Part shown: piece by piece, positions 17,170 to 25,462 of the stretch
Position numbering within the stretch: the stretch's first letter is position 1
Layout: every line of letters starts with the position of its first letter
Assembly (NCBI RefSeq): GCF_000420085.1
Contig: NZ_ATUG01000002.1
Location: 1,736,001 to 1,800,000, forward strand
Direction: 5' to 3'
Length of the DNA stretch: 64,000 nucleotides
Source of the DNA: Desulfospira joergensenii DSM 10085
Lineage (GTDB): Bacteria > Desulfobacterota > Desulfobacteria > Desulfobacterales > Desulfobacteraceae
The notes under the pieces: generated by a model
The model's database searches: none
The model's input: only the letters and a program-made list of their open reading frames with translations
What the model was told of the DNA's origin: nothing
Position numbers and translations under genes: made by a program

Positions 17170-17531
17170 TGGGAATGAAATACTCGGCCGCGGCTGCTGT
17201 CACAAACGGGGGCGCGCCCTGGCCGCCCATGTCCGGGGCCACCACCAGGCATCCCCATTCCCTAAATCAGCAGGGCATGGGGCCGCTTAAAACAGTCCGG
17301 CATCCGCACTGTTCCGCTTTCATACCTGACCCCGGCCTTGTCGCCCTCGGACAGGGTGGGCAGCATCTCTCTGACGGCCGGTTTCCTGGCCTCATTGATG
17401 ATCATGGTGCAGGCCTTTTTATTGAACCCGTCAAGCACGGGTGAATCCAGGAACTGCTCCGTCTCAAACTGTTCCCAGATCACAAAGTCAAGGTCCCGCC
17501 GGGCCGCTATTTCCTGGGTGGTTTCAGCCGT
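17170..17531 (-). pseudogene. N-terminal fragment of an acyl-CoA dehydrogenase (DmdC-like)
   Basis: The minus strand from 17531 reads TAETTQEIAARRDLDFVIWEQF and continues with PVLDGFNKKACTMIINEA, LPTLSEGDKAGVRYESGTVRMPDCF and, after a frameshift near 17262, EWGCLVVAPDMGGQGAPPFV and AAAAEYF. This is the N-terminal domain of the long acyl-CoA dehydrogenases related to 3-methylmercaptopropionyl-CoA dehydrogenase, as I recognise it. The start codon position is ACG just after an AAGGAGG, and the gene is cut at 17170 by the junction with repeat copy A. Confidence 0.65.
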
Positions 17532-17620
17532 CCTCCTTTTTTTAACTGTGCCTGTTGATCGTGCCGCAGGGATTAAAGGGTTGAGTGCTGCTCAATATTT
17601 GGCGTTTAACCAGCCATGAT

Positions 17621-17884
17621 TTAAATACATTTTGATGTTAATTTTTATTCCGGGGCAGGGGCGCAAACGACCCAAAAAATACTTCCGGCGTCGGTTTCGG
17701 CGCCATGTATCGGATCGGTTCAATCAGGTTATATAATAATAGGTTTTACCTATTATTAAACACTCTTTAATCAGTTATTGAAATCACTGGATCAGGAATT
17801 AAATTATGTTCATAGAAAATAAGGGTTCTTTGTGGAACCCGGAATGCAGCGAATAACTGAGACTTGAAAAGATGAGGTGATGAT
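17621..17884. other. Non-coding stretch with an A/T hairpin
   Basis: No gene recognised. A perfect 10-bp hairpin TAATAATAGG / CCTATTATTA spans 17734-17758 with a TTTTA loop. It is followed by AT-rich sequence leading to the ribosome site of a very small ORF. Confidence 0.35.
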
Positions 17885-18028
17885 ATGACAGATAAAAGAT
17901 TAGAAGACTATGTTGAAAGTGAAACAGAAAGAGAGGAAGGCCATGCAGACACCCGGTACAGGAACTTTGAGTGCGACTCCCCTGACAAGAGCCTTGGATG
18001 CGATCCTGGCATTGACGTGGCCGGGTAA
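17885..18028 (+). CDS. Very small acidic hypothetical protein
   Basis: 47 codons, MTDKRLEDYVESETEREEGHA at the start and a C-terminal part with two cysteines (FECDSPDKSLGCDPG). GAGGTGAT precedes the ATG. The composition looks like protein rather than noise, but there is no known family; it could be a remnant. Confidence 0.35.
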   Translation: MTDKRLEDYVESETEREEGHADTRYRNFECDSPDKSLGCDPGIDVAG

Positions 18029-18085
18029 TGAAAAACGGCAGAGCCTTAGTAGAGCAAACATTTATGGAAGTAACGGAGGTGAACT

Positions 18086-18172
18086 ATGATATCAGCTATA
18101 ATCGCATTTTTTGTGATCGCATATCACTTGGACAAATGTTGGGGTTCCAGAACCGGGACCTGTGAATTATAA
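18086..18172 (+). CDS. Possible 28-residue membrane peptide
   Basis: ATG at 18086 with GGAGGTGA directly upstream. It encodes one hydrophobic helix (ISAIIAFFVIAYHL) followed by a short Cys-containing tail (DKCWGSRTGTCEL), and a strong hairpin lies 12 bases after the stop. The layout of site, helix and hairpin is that of a small membrane protein gene. Nothing else supports it. Confidence 0.35.
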   Translation: MISAIIAFFVIAYHLDKCWGSRTGTCEL

Positions 18173-18183
18173 GACTTTAACCT

Positions 18184-18215
18184 GCGAAATCCCTCTGGAC
18201 CCAGGGGGATTTCGC
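18184..18215. terminator. Strong hairpin, terminator-like
   Basis: GCGAAATCCC (18184-18193) and GGGATTTCGC (18206-18215), extended inward by five more pairs with one G-T. There is no long T-run after it, so it may be a processing or REP-like element rather than a classic terminator. Confidence 0.5.
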
Positions 18216-18261
18216 GTTACACTAACAAACAGGCGGGATGGCGCTGAAAGGGATCAGGTCA

Positions 18262-18431
18262 ATGAAAGATAAAGATGAACGGTTACTTACGGAGTCGTCT
18301 CAGATGTCGATGGAACAGATTACCTGTGCCCGGCTGACTTTCTGAACGAAGATTACAAAAAAGGCGTGGACTCCAACGTCTGGTTTGAAAAAGATGTTCC
18401 CGGCAGATACGCAGCTAGAAGATCAAATTAA
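18262..18431 (+). pseudogene. Frameshifted small ORF
   Basis: A start MKDKDER at 18262 loses its frame within about seven codons, after which another frame reads YGVVSDVDGTDYLCPADF and NVWFEKDVPGRYAARRSN to a TAA at 18429. A single missing base near 18285 would join them into a protein of about 56 residues. No family is recognised. Confidence 0.35.
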
Positions 18432-18630
18432 GTGGTTACAGATGGCCTGAGATACGGTATGATAAGCAGGTATATGATCTTATCTGTTCTCAGTTACACT
18501 TTCCAAATGCGTTGTTGATTCTTTCAAGTGATTGGTCCGGTTTTCTGTTTCATCTGTCCAAGGCGGCTTACGATAAAACTATATTCCGCTATTTGATGTT
18601 TCATTAACTTTAAGATCAAAAGGAAATGTC

Positions 18631-18933
18631 ATGGAAGTAAAGGATTATTGCAAGGCAATGCTGGCAGAGGTTACGGCTTGGAAAGAAAAGCTTGAGGCGA
18701 TGAAAAAAGTAGCAGACTCTTACGGATCAACTGACAGAGAAAAAATTCTGCCCTTGATCGGTCAGCTGGATCAGGAAGTGGCGACGGCCCAGGTCCGTGT
18801 GGATCAGCTTAGAAATGAATGCCCGTCAGACTGGTCGCCTGTGAAAAATGAGCTTGATGACTTGTTTGGCACAATCGGAAGCCGTGTAGACAGGGCCTGG
18901 AGAGATCTTGAACCCGGAAATGTCGGCGGCTGA
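18631..18933 (+). CDS. Small coiled-coil hypothetical protein
   Basis: 100-residue, mostly helical protein with heptad-like spacing (WKEKLEAMKKVADSYG, IGQLDQEVATAQVRVDQLRNE) and no membrane segment. AAAAGGAA precedes the ATG. The layout resembles small stress-associated coiled-coil proteins found near redox or lipid genes, but I cannot name a family. It stands about 200 bp before the PPOX-type gene. Confidence 0.6.
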   Translation: MEVKDYCKAMLAEVTAWKEKLEAMKKVADSYGSTDREKILPLIGQLDQEVATAQVRVDQLRNECPSDWSPVKNELDDLFGTIGSRVDRAWRDLEPGNVGG

Positions 18934-19132
18934 GCATTCCCGTCCCCGAATTGAGATCGCATTGCAGATCTGAAAGGCCCCCAAAATTTATTTGCGGGGT
19001 CTTTTCTATTCCGTCCGGCGATGATGCCTGAAAAACCACGATGGTGGATAATCTCCATTAGGTAGATTTCACGGGCCGGCTCGAGTTTGAATATGCGATT
19101 ATGAGAGAAGTAAAATTGAAAGGGAAAAGGAA

Positions 19133-19498
19133 ATGGAATTGAAAAATTACTTTGAAACCACGACCGGAACAGGGGTTTTATCAACAGCCGACAGCACTGG
19201 ACGGGTTGATGCCGCCATCTATTCCCCTCCTCATTTTATAGACGGCAAGCTTGCGTTTATCATGCGAGACCGGTTGTCGCGCAAGAATTTTGAATCCAAC
19301 CCCCAAGCGGTTTATCTGTTTATTGAAAACGGTACGGGATACAAGGGAAAACGGCTTTACCTCACCCGGACAGATGAAGAGAAAAACACGGAGCGGATCC
19401 ATTCCCTGAAACGACGGGAAAAGGAGACCAGTCCCGGTGAGGATCTTTTTCTGGTGTTTTTTGAAGTGAATCATGAGCGGCCGCTTGTCGGCAGGTAA
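19133..19498 (+). CDS. Pyridoxamine 5'-phosphate oxidase-like flavoprotein
   Basis: 121-residue split-barrel protein of the PNPOx-like/FMN-binding superfamily. It starts with GTGVLSTADSTGRVDAAIYSPPHFIDGKLAFIM, the typical first strands in which a bound flavin or F420 would sit, and RKNFESNPQAVYLFIENG. It lacks the C-terminal substrate-binding part of PdxH, so it is unlikely to make PLP. It is followed after 25 bases by the selenoprotein gene and is probably in the same operon as the SRPBCC-SDR fusion. Confidence 0.85.
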   Translation: MELKNYFETTTGTGVLSTADSTGRVDAAIYSPPHFIDGKLAFIMRDRLSRKNFESNPQAVYLFIENGTGYKGKRLYLTRTDEEKNTERIHSLKRREKETSPGEDLFLVFFEVNHERPLVGR

Positions 19499-19523
19499 AC
19501 AGCGTCCTGCAAAGGAGTGAGCA

Positions 19524-20069
19524 ATGGTTTCCACACTGGTTTCAACAAAAAATTTTGGTGAAATCGCTGTTTTAGATGAGCAGGGAAGGCAGGTGGCATT
19601 ATCGTCCTTATGGCGGGAAAAAACGGCGGTTCTGGTTTTTGTCAGGCATTTCGGGTGAGTCTTCTGCCGTCAGCAGGTCGCTGACCTTACCCGGAATTCC
19701 CGCCGCTTCAGCGACGAAAATGCCGATCTTGTTGTCATCGGTTCCGGTGATCCGGGGCACTTTGCCGAATTTCGCGAAAAAACCGGGTATGACGGGCTGC
19801 TTTTTTCCGACCCGTCACTGAAGGTGTTTTCCGCTTTGGGGTTTTCAAACAGCCTGACGGGATTGATTCGCATAAGATCCCTGACCAGAGCAGTCTCCGC
19901 CCTCAAGCAGGGGCATCGGCAGGGATCGGTCCAGGGAAGCGCCCTCCAGCTTGGTGGAGCGGTTGTCGTGGATACCTCAGGATCGGTACACTATTTCTTT
20001 GCCGGGTCAGCAGCCGGCGATCATCCTGATATCGATGAGCTGGTACAGGCTGTTGAGGCAGCATCATGA
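19524..20069 (+). CDS. Peroxiredoxin-like selenoprotein (UxxC), read through an in-frame TGA
   Basis: 181 codons if TGA at 19656-19658 is read as selenocysteine (residue 45). The frame is otherwise continuous from an ATG with AAAGGAG upstream. The motif is VLVFVRHFG-U-VFC-RQQ, in which family members with sulfur have FxRHFGCxxCR, so Sec replaces the peroxidatic Cys of an AhpC/TSA-like (PRXL2-type) thioredoxin fold. Downstream parts fit as well: DLVVIGSGDPGHFAEF, and YDGLLFSDPSLKVFSALGF. A SECIS-like hairpin follows the TGA. The stop overlaps the next ATG (ATGA). Ordinary gene callers would split this gene or call it truncated. Confidence 0.88.
19656..19685 (+). promoter_or_regulatory. Bacterial SECIS element
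   Basis: The TGA at 19656-19658 is followed, after 10 bases, by a perfect 6-bp stem GTCAGC (19669-19674) / GCTGAC (19680-19685) closing the loop AGGTC. The distance and the GGU-containing apical loop match the SelB-binding SECIS of bacterial formate dehydrogenase mRNAs. Confidence 0.85.
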
Positions 20070-21493
20070 TACGACTCAGGGAATCCATCCGTGTACGGAA
20101 AGAGATCAGGCAGGTGTTCACCTATCTGAGCGATTTCAGCCATATCCAGGAATGGGACCCGGCTGTTGTGTCATCCCGGATGACCCGCCCCGGAGAAATC
20201 AGTATCGGATCTGGCTTTGACCTGACCTTGAAATTCGGCCCCTTCCGTCCGAAGATGACGTATGAAATCGTCGAATATGAGCAGTTTTCAAAGGTTGTGC
20301 TGAAAGGCCGGGGAAGCTCTTTCAGTGCCGTGGATACGATTTTATTCCAGAAGACGGCAGTCGGTACCCAGATCGATTACCAGGCGGACATCCGGTTTTA
20401 TGGCACCGGCTGCTATATCGAAGGTGTCCTGTCTCCCGCCATGAAGCAAATGGGCAGAAAGGCCATGGCGGGACTTGAAAGGACGCTTGGTGACGCGGGC
20501 GTGTTTGCAGACCGGAAAAGCTGGTTTCAGTCCGGTTCCGGTTTGCCGGACTACCTGGCAGACCATGCCGTTTTACCGGGGATGCTCATGTTCAGCCGGT
20601 ACGGATACAGATTGAGCAGAAGATTCTGGAAAGCCCCCTCAGGAACTCTCTACGGCAAAAAAGTGGTATTGACCGGCGGGACATCTGGAATCGGAAAGGC
20701 TGCGGCATTCAAACTGGCAGAAAAAAAGGCCTTTTTGACGATTATCGCCAGGAACCCTGAAAAGGCCGAACAGGTAAAGCGGGAAATTGTTCAAAAGACA
20801 GGCAATCCCCATGTTGACGTTTTGATTGCCGACCTGAGCCTGATGCAGGACATCAGGGACGCCGCAGCAAGGCTCAAGGCTTCTAAAAAGGTCATCGATA
20901 TTCTCATTAACAATGCAGGTGCTTTGTTCAATGAACGAAAATTGACCTCGGAAGGATTGGAGCAGACATTTGCGACAGATCTTCTGGGGGTGTTTTATCT
21001 GACCGAGTTGTTGAAAAAGAGGCTTGCCGGATCAAGCGGTTCACGAATCATCAATGTGTCCTCCGGCGGCATGTATACCCAGAAAATTGATGTTGAAGAT
21101 CTTCAGAATGCCCAGAAAACGTACAGCGGTGCAAAGGCCTATGCCAGGGCCAAAAGAGGGGTTGTCATATTGACCCGGCTCTGGGCTGATGAACTCAAAC
21201 CGCATGGAACAGCGGTGCATGCCATGCATCCCGGCTGGGTGGACACACCGGGCATCGAAAAATCCCTGCCCGCATTTCATCAACGGGTCAACCGGATGCT
21301 GCGGACAAGCCAGCAAGGTGCGGACACCATTGTCTGGCTGGCCAACTCAAGAGAGGCCGGCCGATGTACCGGTCTGTTCTGGCTCGACCGCCGGCCCCAT
21401 GAAACCGTGGTCTTTCCCGGAACCGGAGAATCCCGGCGGGAACGGCAGGTGTTGTGGGAAAAATTAAACAGCCTGACAGCCACATACGAATAA
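20066..21493 (+). CDS. SRPBCC lipid-binding domain fused to a short-chain dehydrogenase
   Basis: 475 residues. Residues 1-150 are an SRPBCC/polyketide-cyclase-like domain (IRVRKEIRQVFTYLSDFSHIQEWDP, then a run of antiparallel strands). Residues 190-470 are a classical SDR with TGGTSGIG, NNAG, NVSSGG and the YxxxK pair in YARAK. An SDR that carries its own lipid-type binding domain suggests a hydrophobic substrate. The ATGA overlap couples it to the selenoprotein. It is convergent with the CFA-synthase fusion 13 bases downstream; SDR, DUF1365, CFA synthase and FAD protein are common companions in proteobacterial fatty-acid-modification loci. Confidence 0.85.
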   Translation: MIRLRESIRVRKEIRQVFTYLSDFSHIQEWDPAVVSSRMTRPGEISIGSGFDLTLKFGPFRPKMTYEIVEYEQFSKVVLKGRGSSFSAVDTILFQKTAVGTQIDYQADIRFYGTGCYIEGVLSPAMKQMGRKAMAGLERTLGDAGVFADRKSWFQSGSGLPDYLADHAVLPGMLMFSRYGYRLSRRFWKAPSGTLYGKKVVLTGGTSGIGKAAAFKLAEKKAFLTIIARNPEKAEQVKREIVQKTGNPHVDVLIADLSLMQDIRDAAARLKASKKVIDILINNAGALFNERKLTSEGLEQTFATDLLGVFYLTELLKKRLAGSSGSRIINVSSGGMYTQKIDVEDLQNAQKTYSGAKAYARAKRGVVILTRLWADELKPHGTAVHAMHPGWVDTPGIEKSLPAFHQRVNRMLRTSQQGADTIVWLANSREAGRCTGLFWLDRRPHETVVFPGTGESRRERQVLWEKLNSLTATYE

Positions 21494-21506
21494 CGAAAAT
21501 GACAGA

Positions 21507-23468
21507 TCAACGCGTCAGCGTCACCTGAATATCGTCAATGCCGCCGGCGGTAAACCCGGCTTCGCATATTGAAAAATAATACTGCCATTTCCTGCAGAAT
21601 ATTTCATCAAATCCCATCCCGGAGATTTCTCTTCTGGCGTCCATGAAGCGGTGCCGCCAGTGCATGAGTGTTGTGGCATAATGGGCGCCCATATGGTGGA
21701 CATCTGAAATGTTAAAATCCGTATGGGCATGGATGGTGTCTTTGAGAATTTTCAGGCAGGGCAGATGCCCGCCCGGGAAAATATGTTTCTGAATCCAGTC
21801 CCGTTCCCTGCAGTACTGTTGATATCGGTGGTCGTCTATGATGATCGCCTGAAATACCATCCTGCCGCCGGGCCTTAACAGGCCCTGGCTCTGTTTGAAA
21901 TATGCGGCAAAAAACTGCGGGCCTACTGCCTCGATCATTTCGATAGATACGATCCGGTCGAATCTGCCTTTGATGTGACGGTAGTCCTGGAGTTGGATGG
22001 TGATCCTGTCTTTAAGCCCCTCGTCTTTTACCCGCCGGCATGCCCGTTCATACTGGGCCCTGGATACGGTAATCCCGGTTACCCGGCAGCCGGTCTTTTG
22101 GGCGGCAAAAACGGCAAATCCGCCCCATCCGCAGCCGATTTCAAGGATGTGGTGATGTTCCCGGATATCCGCCTGGTCCAGGATTCGCACCATTTTTCTT
22201 TCCTGGGCGGTTTCCAGGGTGTCGTCTTTATTTTTGAAAATTCCGCATGAATAAATCATCTCCCGGTCGAGGAAACGCTCATAAAAGGCATTGCTCAGAT
22301 CATAGTGGGCCCTGATGTTTCCGGGCGTGTTTTTGATGGTGTTCCAGCGCCTGTCATGGGCGGTTTTTTCCTTTATCCGGGTGATAAGGGAAAGCAGCAG
22401 ATTGCCGTCTGAAAAGCGGTCCCGGTTTTGAATCAAAAGCGTCAGCAGCGCAGCCAGATCCGGTGTGTCCCATTCTGAATGCATATATGCTTCACCAAAC
22501 CCGATCTCGCCGTCAAAGATAATCCTGGGGAAAAAATGGTAATCTCTTATCTTCATGGCCGCAGCCGGCTGACTTCCGGAATTGCCGAAACGAACGGCTT
22601 TCCCGCTGGGCATCTCGACCTTGAGGCAGCCGGAGGTGATCCGTTTCAAGGCCATGAACACAAATCGTCTGCAGATGGATTCAACCAGGCCGGGGGTTTG
22701 TTTTTTCAAGGTCATGGGGCTCTGGGGAATTGGTTTGTCATGGAAGGGCAGCTTTTTCCGGAAATAAAGCTTGAATGCATGAGCATATATTCTGGGAACA
22801 CTCAAGTGAGGTGCAAACGGGTATTTCAAAATCGTTTTCAGATGATTTGCGGGGGTCATGGCACGTGCGTCCCCTTTGAAAACGGCTGCCAGTATTTTTT
22901 TGTTGTCATTGACCAGTTCGATTTTGATTTCCAGATGATTTTCTGGTGCTGAAAAGTAAAAATGATAAGTGCCTTCAACCCTGTTGAATGGCGAAACATG
23001 GAATACCTTGGGTGTTTGAAAGGCCGCAATCCATCTGTCTGACCCTGGTGTGCCGGGTTTCAGTACATAGGGATGGCGCTCCCCGTATGTATTGTTGACT
23101 TCAGTAATGATCGCCGCCAGTTCATGATCCCCGGCAAAGCAATAGTAAAAACTGGCCGGGTTGAACACATAGTTGAAATACCGGGCGGATGTGATCATGA
23201 TGATATTGGAAACCGGCTGATCTATCCGGTGCCGGTCAAGCAGTTCGGATATTTTTTCCCTGATCGGAATGTCACCGGGCTGAAGGTAATCCCTGTCATG
23301 GATGGCTGCGACAGCGGGGCGGTTGTATCCAAAAAGGGGGTATCTTTTGTTGAGGTCATCAAGGTCATCAAGGTCAATGGCATACATATATACCGGGTAT
23401 GACAGATCATGGGTGACGGGCCGGAACCGTTGATGCTCGATTGTGCCGTGGAAGATTTGAGATTTCAC
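21507..23468 (-). CDS. DUF1365 - cyclopropane-fatty-acyl-phospholipid synthase fusion
   Basis: 653 residues. Residues 1-245 are DUF1365 (FHGTIEHQRFRPVTHDLSYPVYMYAIDLDD; RYFNYVFNPASFYYCF). From about 265 on it is a CFA-synthase-type SAM methyltransferase with ILEIGCGWGGFAVFAA and SIEMIEAVG, and YSCGIFKN earlier. These are normally two adjacent genes. The enzyme would transfer a methylene or methyl to an unsaturated acyl chain of a membrane phospholipid. It overlaps the FAD gene by four bases (ATGA). The frame is continuous through the junction, so the fusion is real in this sequence. Confidence 0.9.
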   Translation of the reverse strand: MKSQIFHGTIEHQRFRPVTHDLSYPVYMYAIDLDDLDDLNKRYPLFGYNRPAVAAIHDRDYLQPGDIPIREKISELLDRHRIDQPVSNIIMITSARYFNYVFNPASFYYCFAGDHELAAIITEVNNTYGERHPYVLKPGTPGSDRWIAAFQTPKVFHVSPFNRVEGTYHFYFSAPENHLEIKIELVNDNKKILAAVFKGDARAMTPANHLKTILKYPFAPHLSVPRIYAHAFKLYFRKKLPFHDKPIPQSPMTLKKQTPGLVESICRRFVFMALKRITSGCLKVEMPSGKAVRFGNSGSQPAAAMKIRDYHFFPRIIFDGEIGFGEAYMHSEWDTPDLAALLTLLIQNRDRFSDGNLLLSLITRIKEKTAHDRRWNTIKNTPGNIRAHYDLSNAFYERFLDREMIYSCGIFKNKDDTLETAQERKMVRILDQADIREHHHILEIGCGWGGFAVFAAQKTGCRVTGITVSRAQYERACRRVKDEGLKDRITIQLQDYRHIKGRFDRIVSIEMIEAVGPQFFAAYFKQSQGLLRPGGRMVFQAIIIDDHRYQQYCRERDWIQKHIFPGGHLPCLKILKDTIHAHTDFNISDVHHMGAHYATTLMHWRHRFMDARREISGMGFDEIFCRKWQYYFSICEAGFTAGGIDDIQVTLTR

Positions 23469-24745
23469 AATGTCACCCCGAATTTTTCTCCCACGGCCAA
23501 CGCCGAGTTGACGCCGTCTTCATGAAATCCAAATCCGAAATAAGCCCCGCAGAAAAAGGTGCGCTGATATCCGTTTAAGCGGGGCAGTCCTTTTTGGGAC
23601 CGGAATGCGTCAAAAGAATACTGGGGGTGGGTATAGTTGATTTCTTCGATCACATGGGCTTCGGGGATCGGTTTTTGGGGGTTCAGTGTCACAAAATAGA
23701 GCTGCTGTGTCTCAAGTTTTTGAAGGCGGGTCATGTCATAGCTGACCGTAACCGGAGAGTCTGTATCTGACTGGGCGTGGCGTGTATAGTTCCAGCTGGC
23801 CCAGGCCCGCCTGCTGGGCGGCATGACACTCGTGTCGGTATGCAGAAAGGTCTTGTTTTTGGAATAGATCCATGCCCCGAGCAGCTCTTTTTCCCGCTGA
23901 CTTGGGGTGTCAAGCAGATTCAATGCCTGGTCTGCATGGGCGGCAATCACTACGGCATCAAACACCTGAGGGGGGGCATTTTCAAAATGCAGGGTGACGC
24001 GGTCCGCCTCACGGGATATGTGGGTGACAGGGCTGTTTTTCACAGCGCGGCCGCGGAAGGATTTTAAGAAGGCATTGACGTAGGTGTGGCTGCCGCCTTT
24101 GACAAAATACCACGGGGGATGACCGGTGACGCCGAGAAGGCCGTGGTTTTCATAAAATTGGGCAAAGGTCCGGATGGGGAAGCGGCTCATCTGAAAATCT
24201 GAGCCCGACCATATGGCAGCCGCCATGGGGAGGATGAACTGGTCAGTGACTTCACGATGAAGGCCTTTCCGGCGGGCATATTCAGCAAGCGTGATGTCTG
24301 CCAGGCGGCCGGAAAGATATTCTTTTCTCAGAACTTTGAGATAACGGGTCATCTCAAAGACGAACCTCAGGAATTTCGGCCTGAAGATGTTGGCACGCTG
24401 GGCAAACAATGAGTCAAGGCTGCGACTGGCATAACAGAGGCCGGTCCGTTCGCAATAGTATGAAAATGACATGTCGGTTCTGCATGTTTCAACCCCCAGC
24501 CGGGACAGCAGGTGTATGAAATTGGGGTAGGTCCTTTCATTGAGGACGATAAACCCGGTGTCCACCGGTGTGTCTTTATCCGGACCCTCGGGGAGCATCA
24601 CCGTATGGGTGTGGCCGCCGAAATAATTATTCTTCTCAAACAGGGTAACCTGGTGCCGGTTCTGGAGGAGGAATGCTGAGCAGATGCCGGAAATGCCTGA
24701 TCCAACAACGGCAATGTTTAAATTTTTTCTCGTTTTGTAGTACAT
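23465..24745 (-). CDS. FAD-dependent amine-oxidase-like protein
   Basis: 426 residues with an N-terminal Rossmann FAD motif, VVGSGISGICSAFLLQN, then a Glu-containing second strand (TLFEKNNYFGGHTHTV). It belongs to the NAD(P)/FAD-binding proteins annotated as cell-division inhibitor or amine oxidase-like that precede DUF1365 and CFA synthase in many proteobacteria; homologues in Rhodobacter act on modified fatty acids. It is first in the two-gene lipid-modification unit and likely oxidises or desaturates acyl chains. Confidence 0.88.
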   Translation of the reverse strand: MYYKTRKNLNIAVVGSGISGICSAFLLQNRHQVTLFEKNNYFGGHTHTVMLPEGPDKDTPVDTGFIVLNERTYPNFIHLLSRLGVETCRTDMSFSYYCERTGLCYASRSLDSLFAQRANIFRPKFLRFVFEMTRYLKVLRKEYLSGRLADITLAEYARRKGLHREVTDQFILPMAAAIWSGSDFQMSRFPIRTFAQFYENHGLLGVTGHPPWYFVKGGSHTYVNAFLKSFRGRAVKNSPVTHISREADRVTLHFENAPPQVFDAVVIAAHADQALNLLDTPSQREKELLGAWIYSKNKTFLHTDTSVMPPSRRAWASWNYTRHAQSDTDSPVTVSYDMTRLQKLETQQLYFVTLNPQKPIPEAHVIEEINYTHPQYSFDAFRSQKGLPRLNGYQRTFFCGAYFGFGFHEDGVNSALAVGEKFGVTL

Positions 24746-24958
24746 GACCGCCGCCTTTGTGGTTCAGAAGTTGAGAAAAAGAAAACCATCGCCTTCAAGT
24801 TATATCGAAGCCTGTGGAAAATCTCAATTTAATCTTTAGATTTATCGCTGATCCCTTATTGCAGGGCTTGCTCTGGCATCAAGGTTAAGAAAGTCCCACC
24901 AGATCAAAGCCTTAGCCGGCAGATTTGAAAAAATATGGTTACATCTTGATTAAAAATA
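24746..24958. other. Upstream region of the FAD/CFA operon
   Basis: AT-rich intergenic DNA. No gene is seen. It must contain the promoter of the minus-strand FAD-DUF1365-CFA operon, but no pair of boxes stands out. Confidence 0.35.
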
Positions 24959-24973
24959 TGGTCACAGCTTGAT
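24929..24973. repeat. Short imperfect tandem repeat
   Basis: Two units of about 22 bases, AAAATATGGTTACATCTTGATT and AAAATATGGTCACAGCTTGATT, lie head to tail at the left edge of repeat copy B. Copy A keeps only part of a unit (GGGGTCACACCTTGATTA), so the unit may mark the boundary of the duplication. Confidence 0.6.
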
Positions 24974-25462
24974 TATTGCATTATAAGTTTCAATAGGCCA
25001 AATCAAGTGAATGATACCGTCTTTTTGGTGTGTTAAAAAAAATTATTACCAGAACAGAATAGAAGGGAATATGGCTCCTTTAATAGATAAGAAAAAATTC
25101 ACAGAGACCCTACAGAGTTGGGGAGCAGGCATTGTCCGCATTGCAGATACGGCAAATCTGGCAGGTATTGAAACTGAACCCGGAGATCTCCTGGATGGTT
25201 TTCCAAGGGCGGTGAGCATTGCGGTTCGCCTGTCAGACCCCATTATGGATGGGATCGACAATCAGCCGACCCCTCTTTATTCCTCCCACTACAGCCGGGT
25301 CAATGCTCTCCTGGATGATATAGCCGTACGGACCACCAATCTCATCCAGGAAGCAGGAGGCAGAGCCGTTCCGATTCCGGCCAGCCTGATCCTTGACTCG
25401 GAAAAATGGACTTCATTTATATCCCACAAAGCGGTTGCCCTATCCGCCGGTATCGGCTGGCA
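24960..25462. repeat. Direct repeat, copy B (duplicate of 16662-17169)
   Basis: The intact partner of copy A. It covers the upstream region and the first 131 codons of the QueG-like gene. The two copies flank 7.8 kb containing the selenoprotein and lipid genes, so homologous recombination between them could delete or invert-duplicate that block. Confidence 0.9.
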
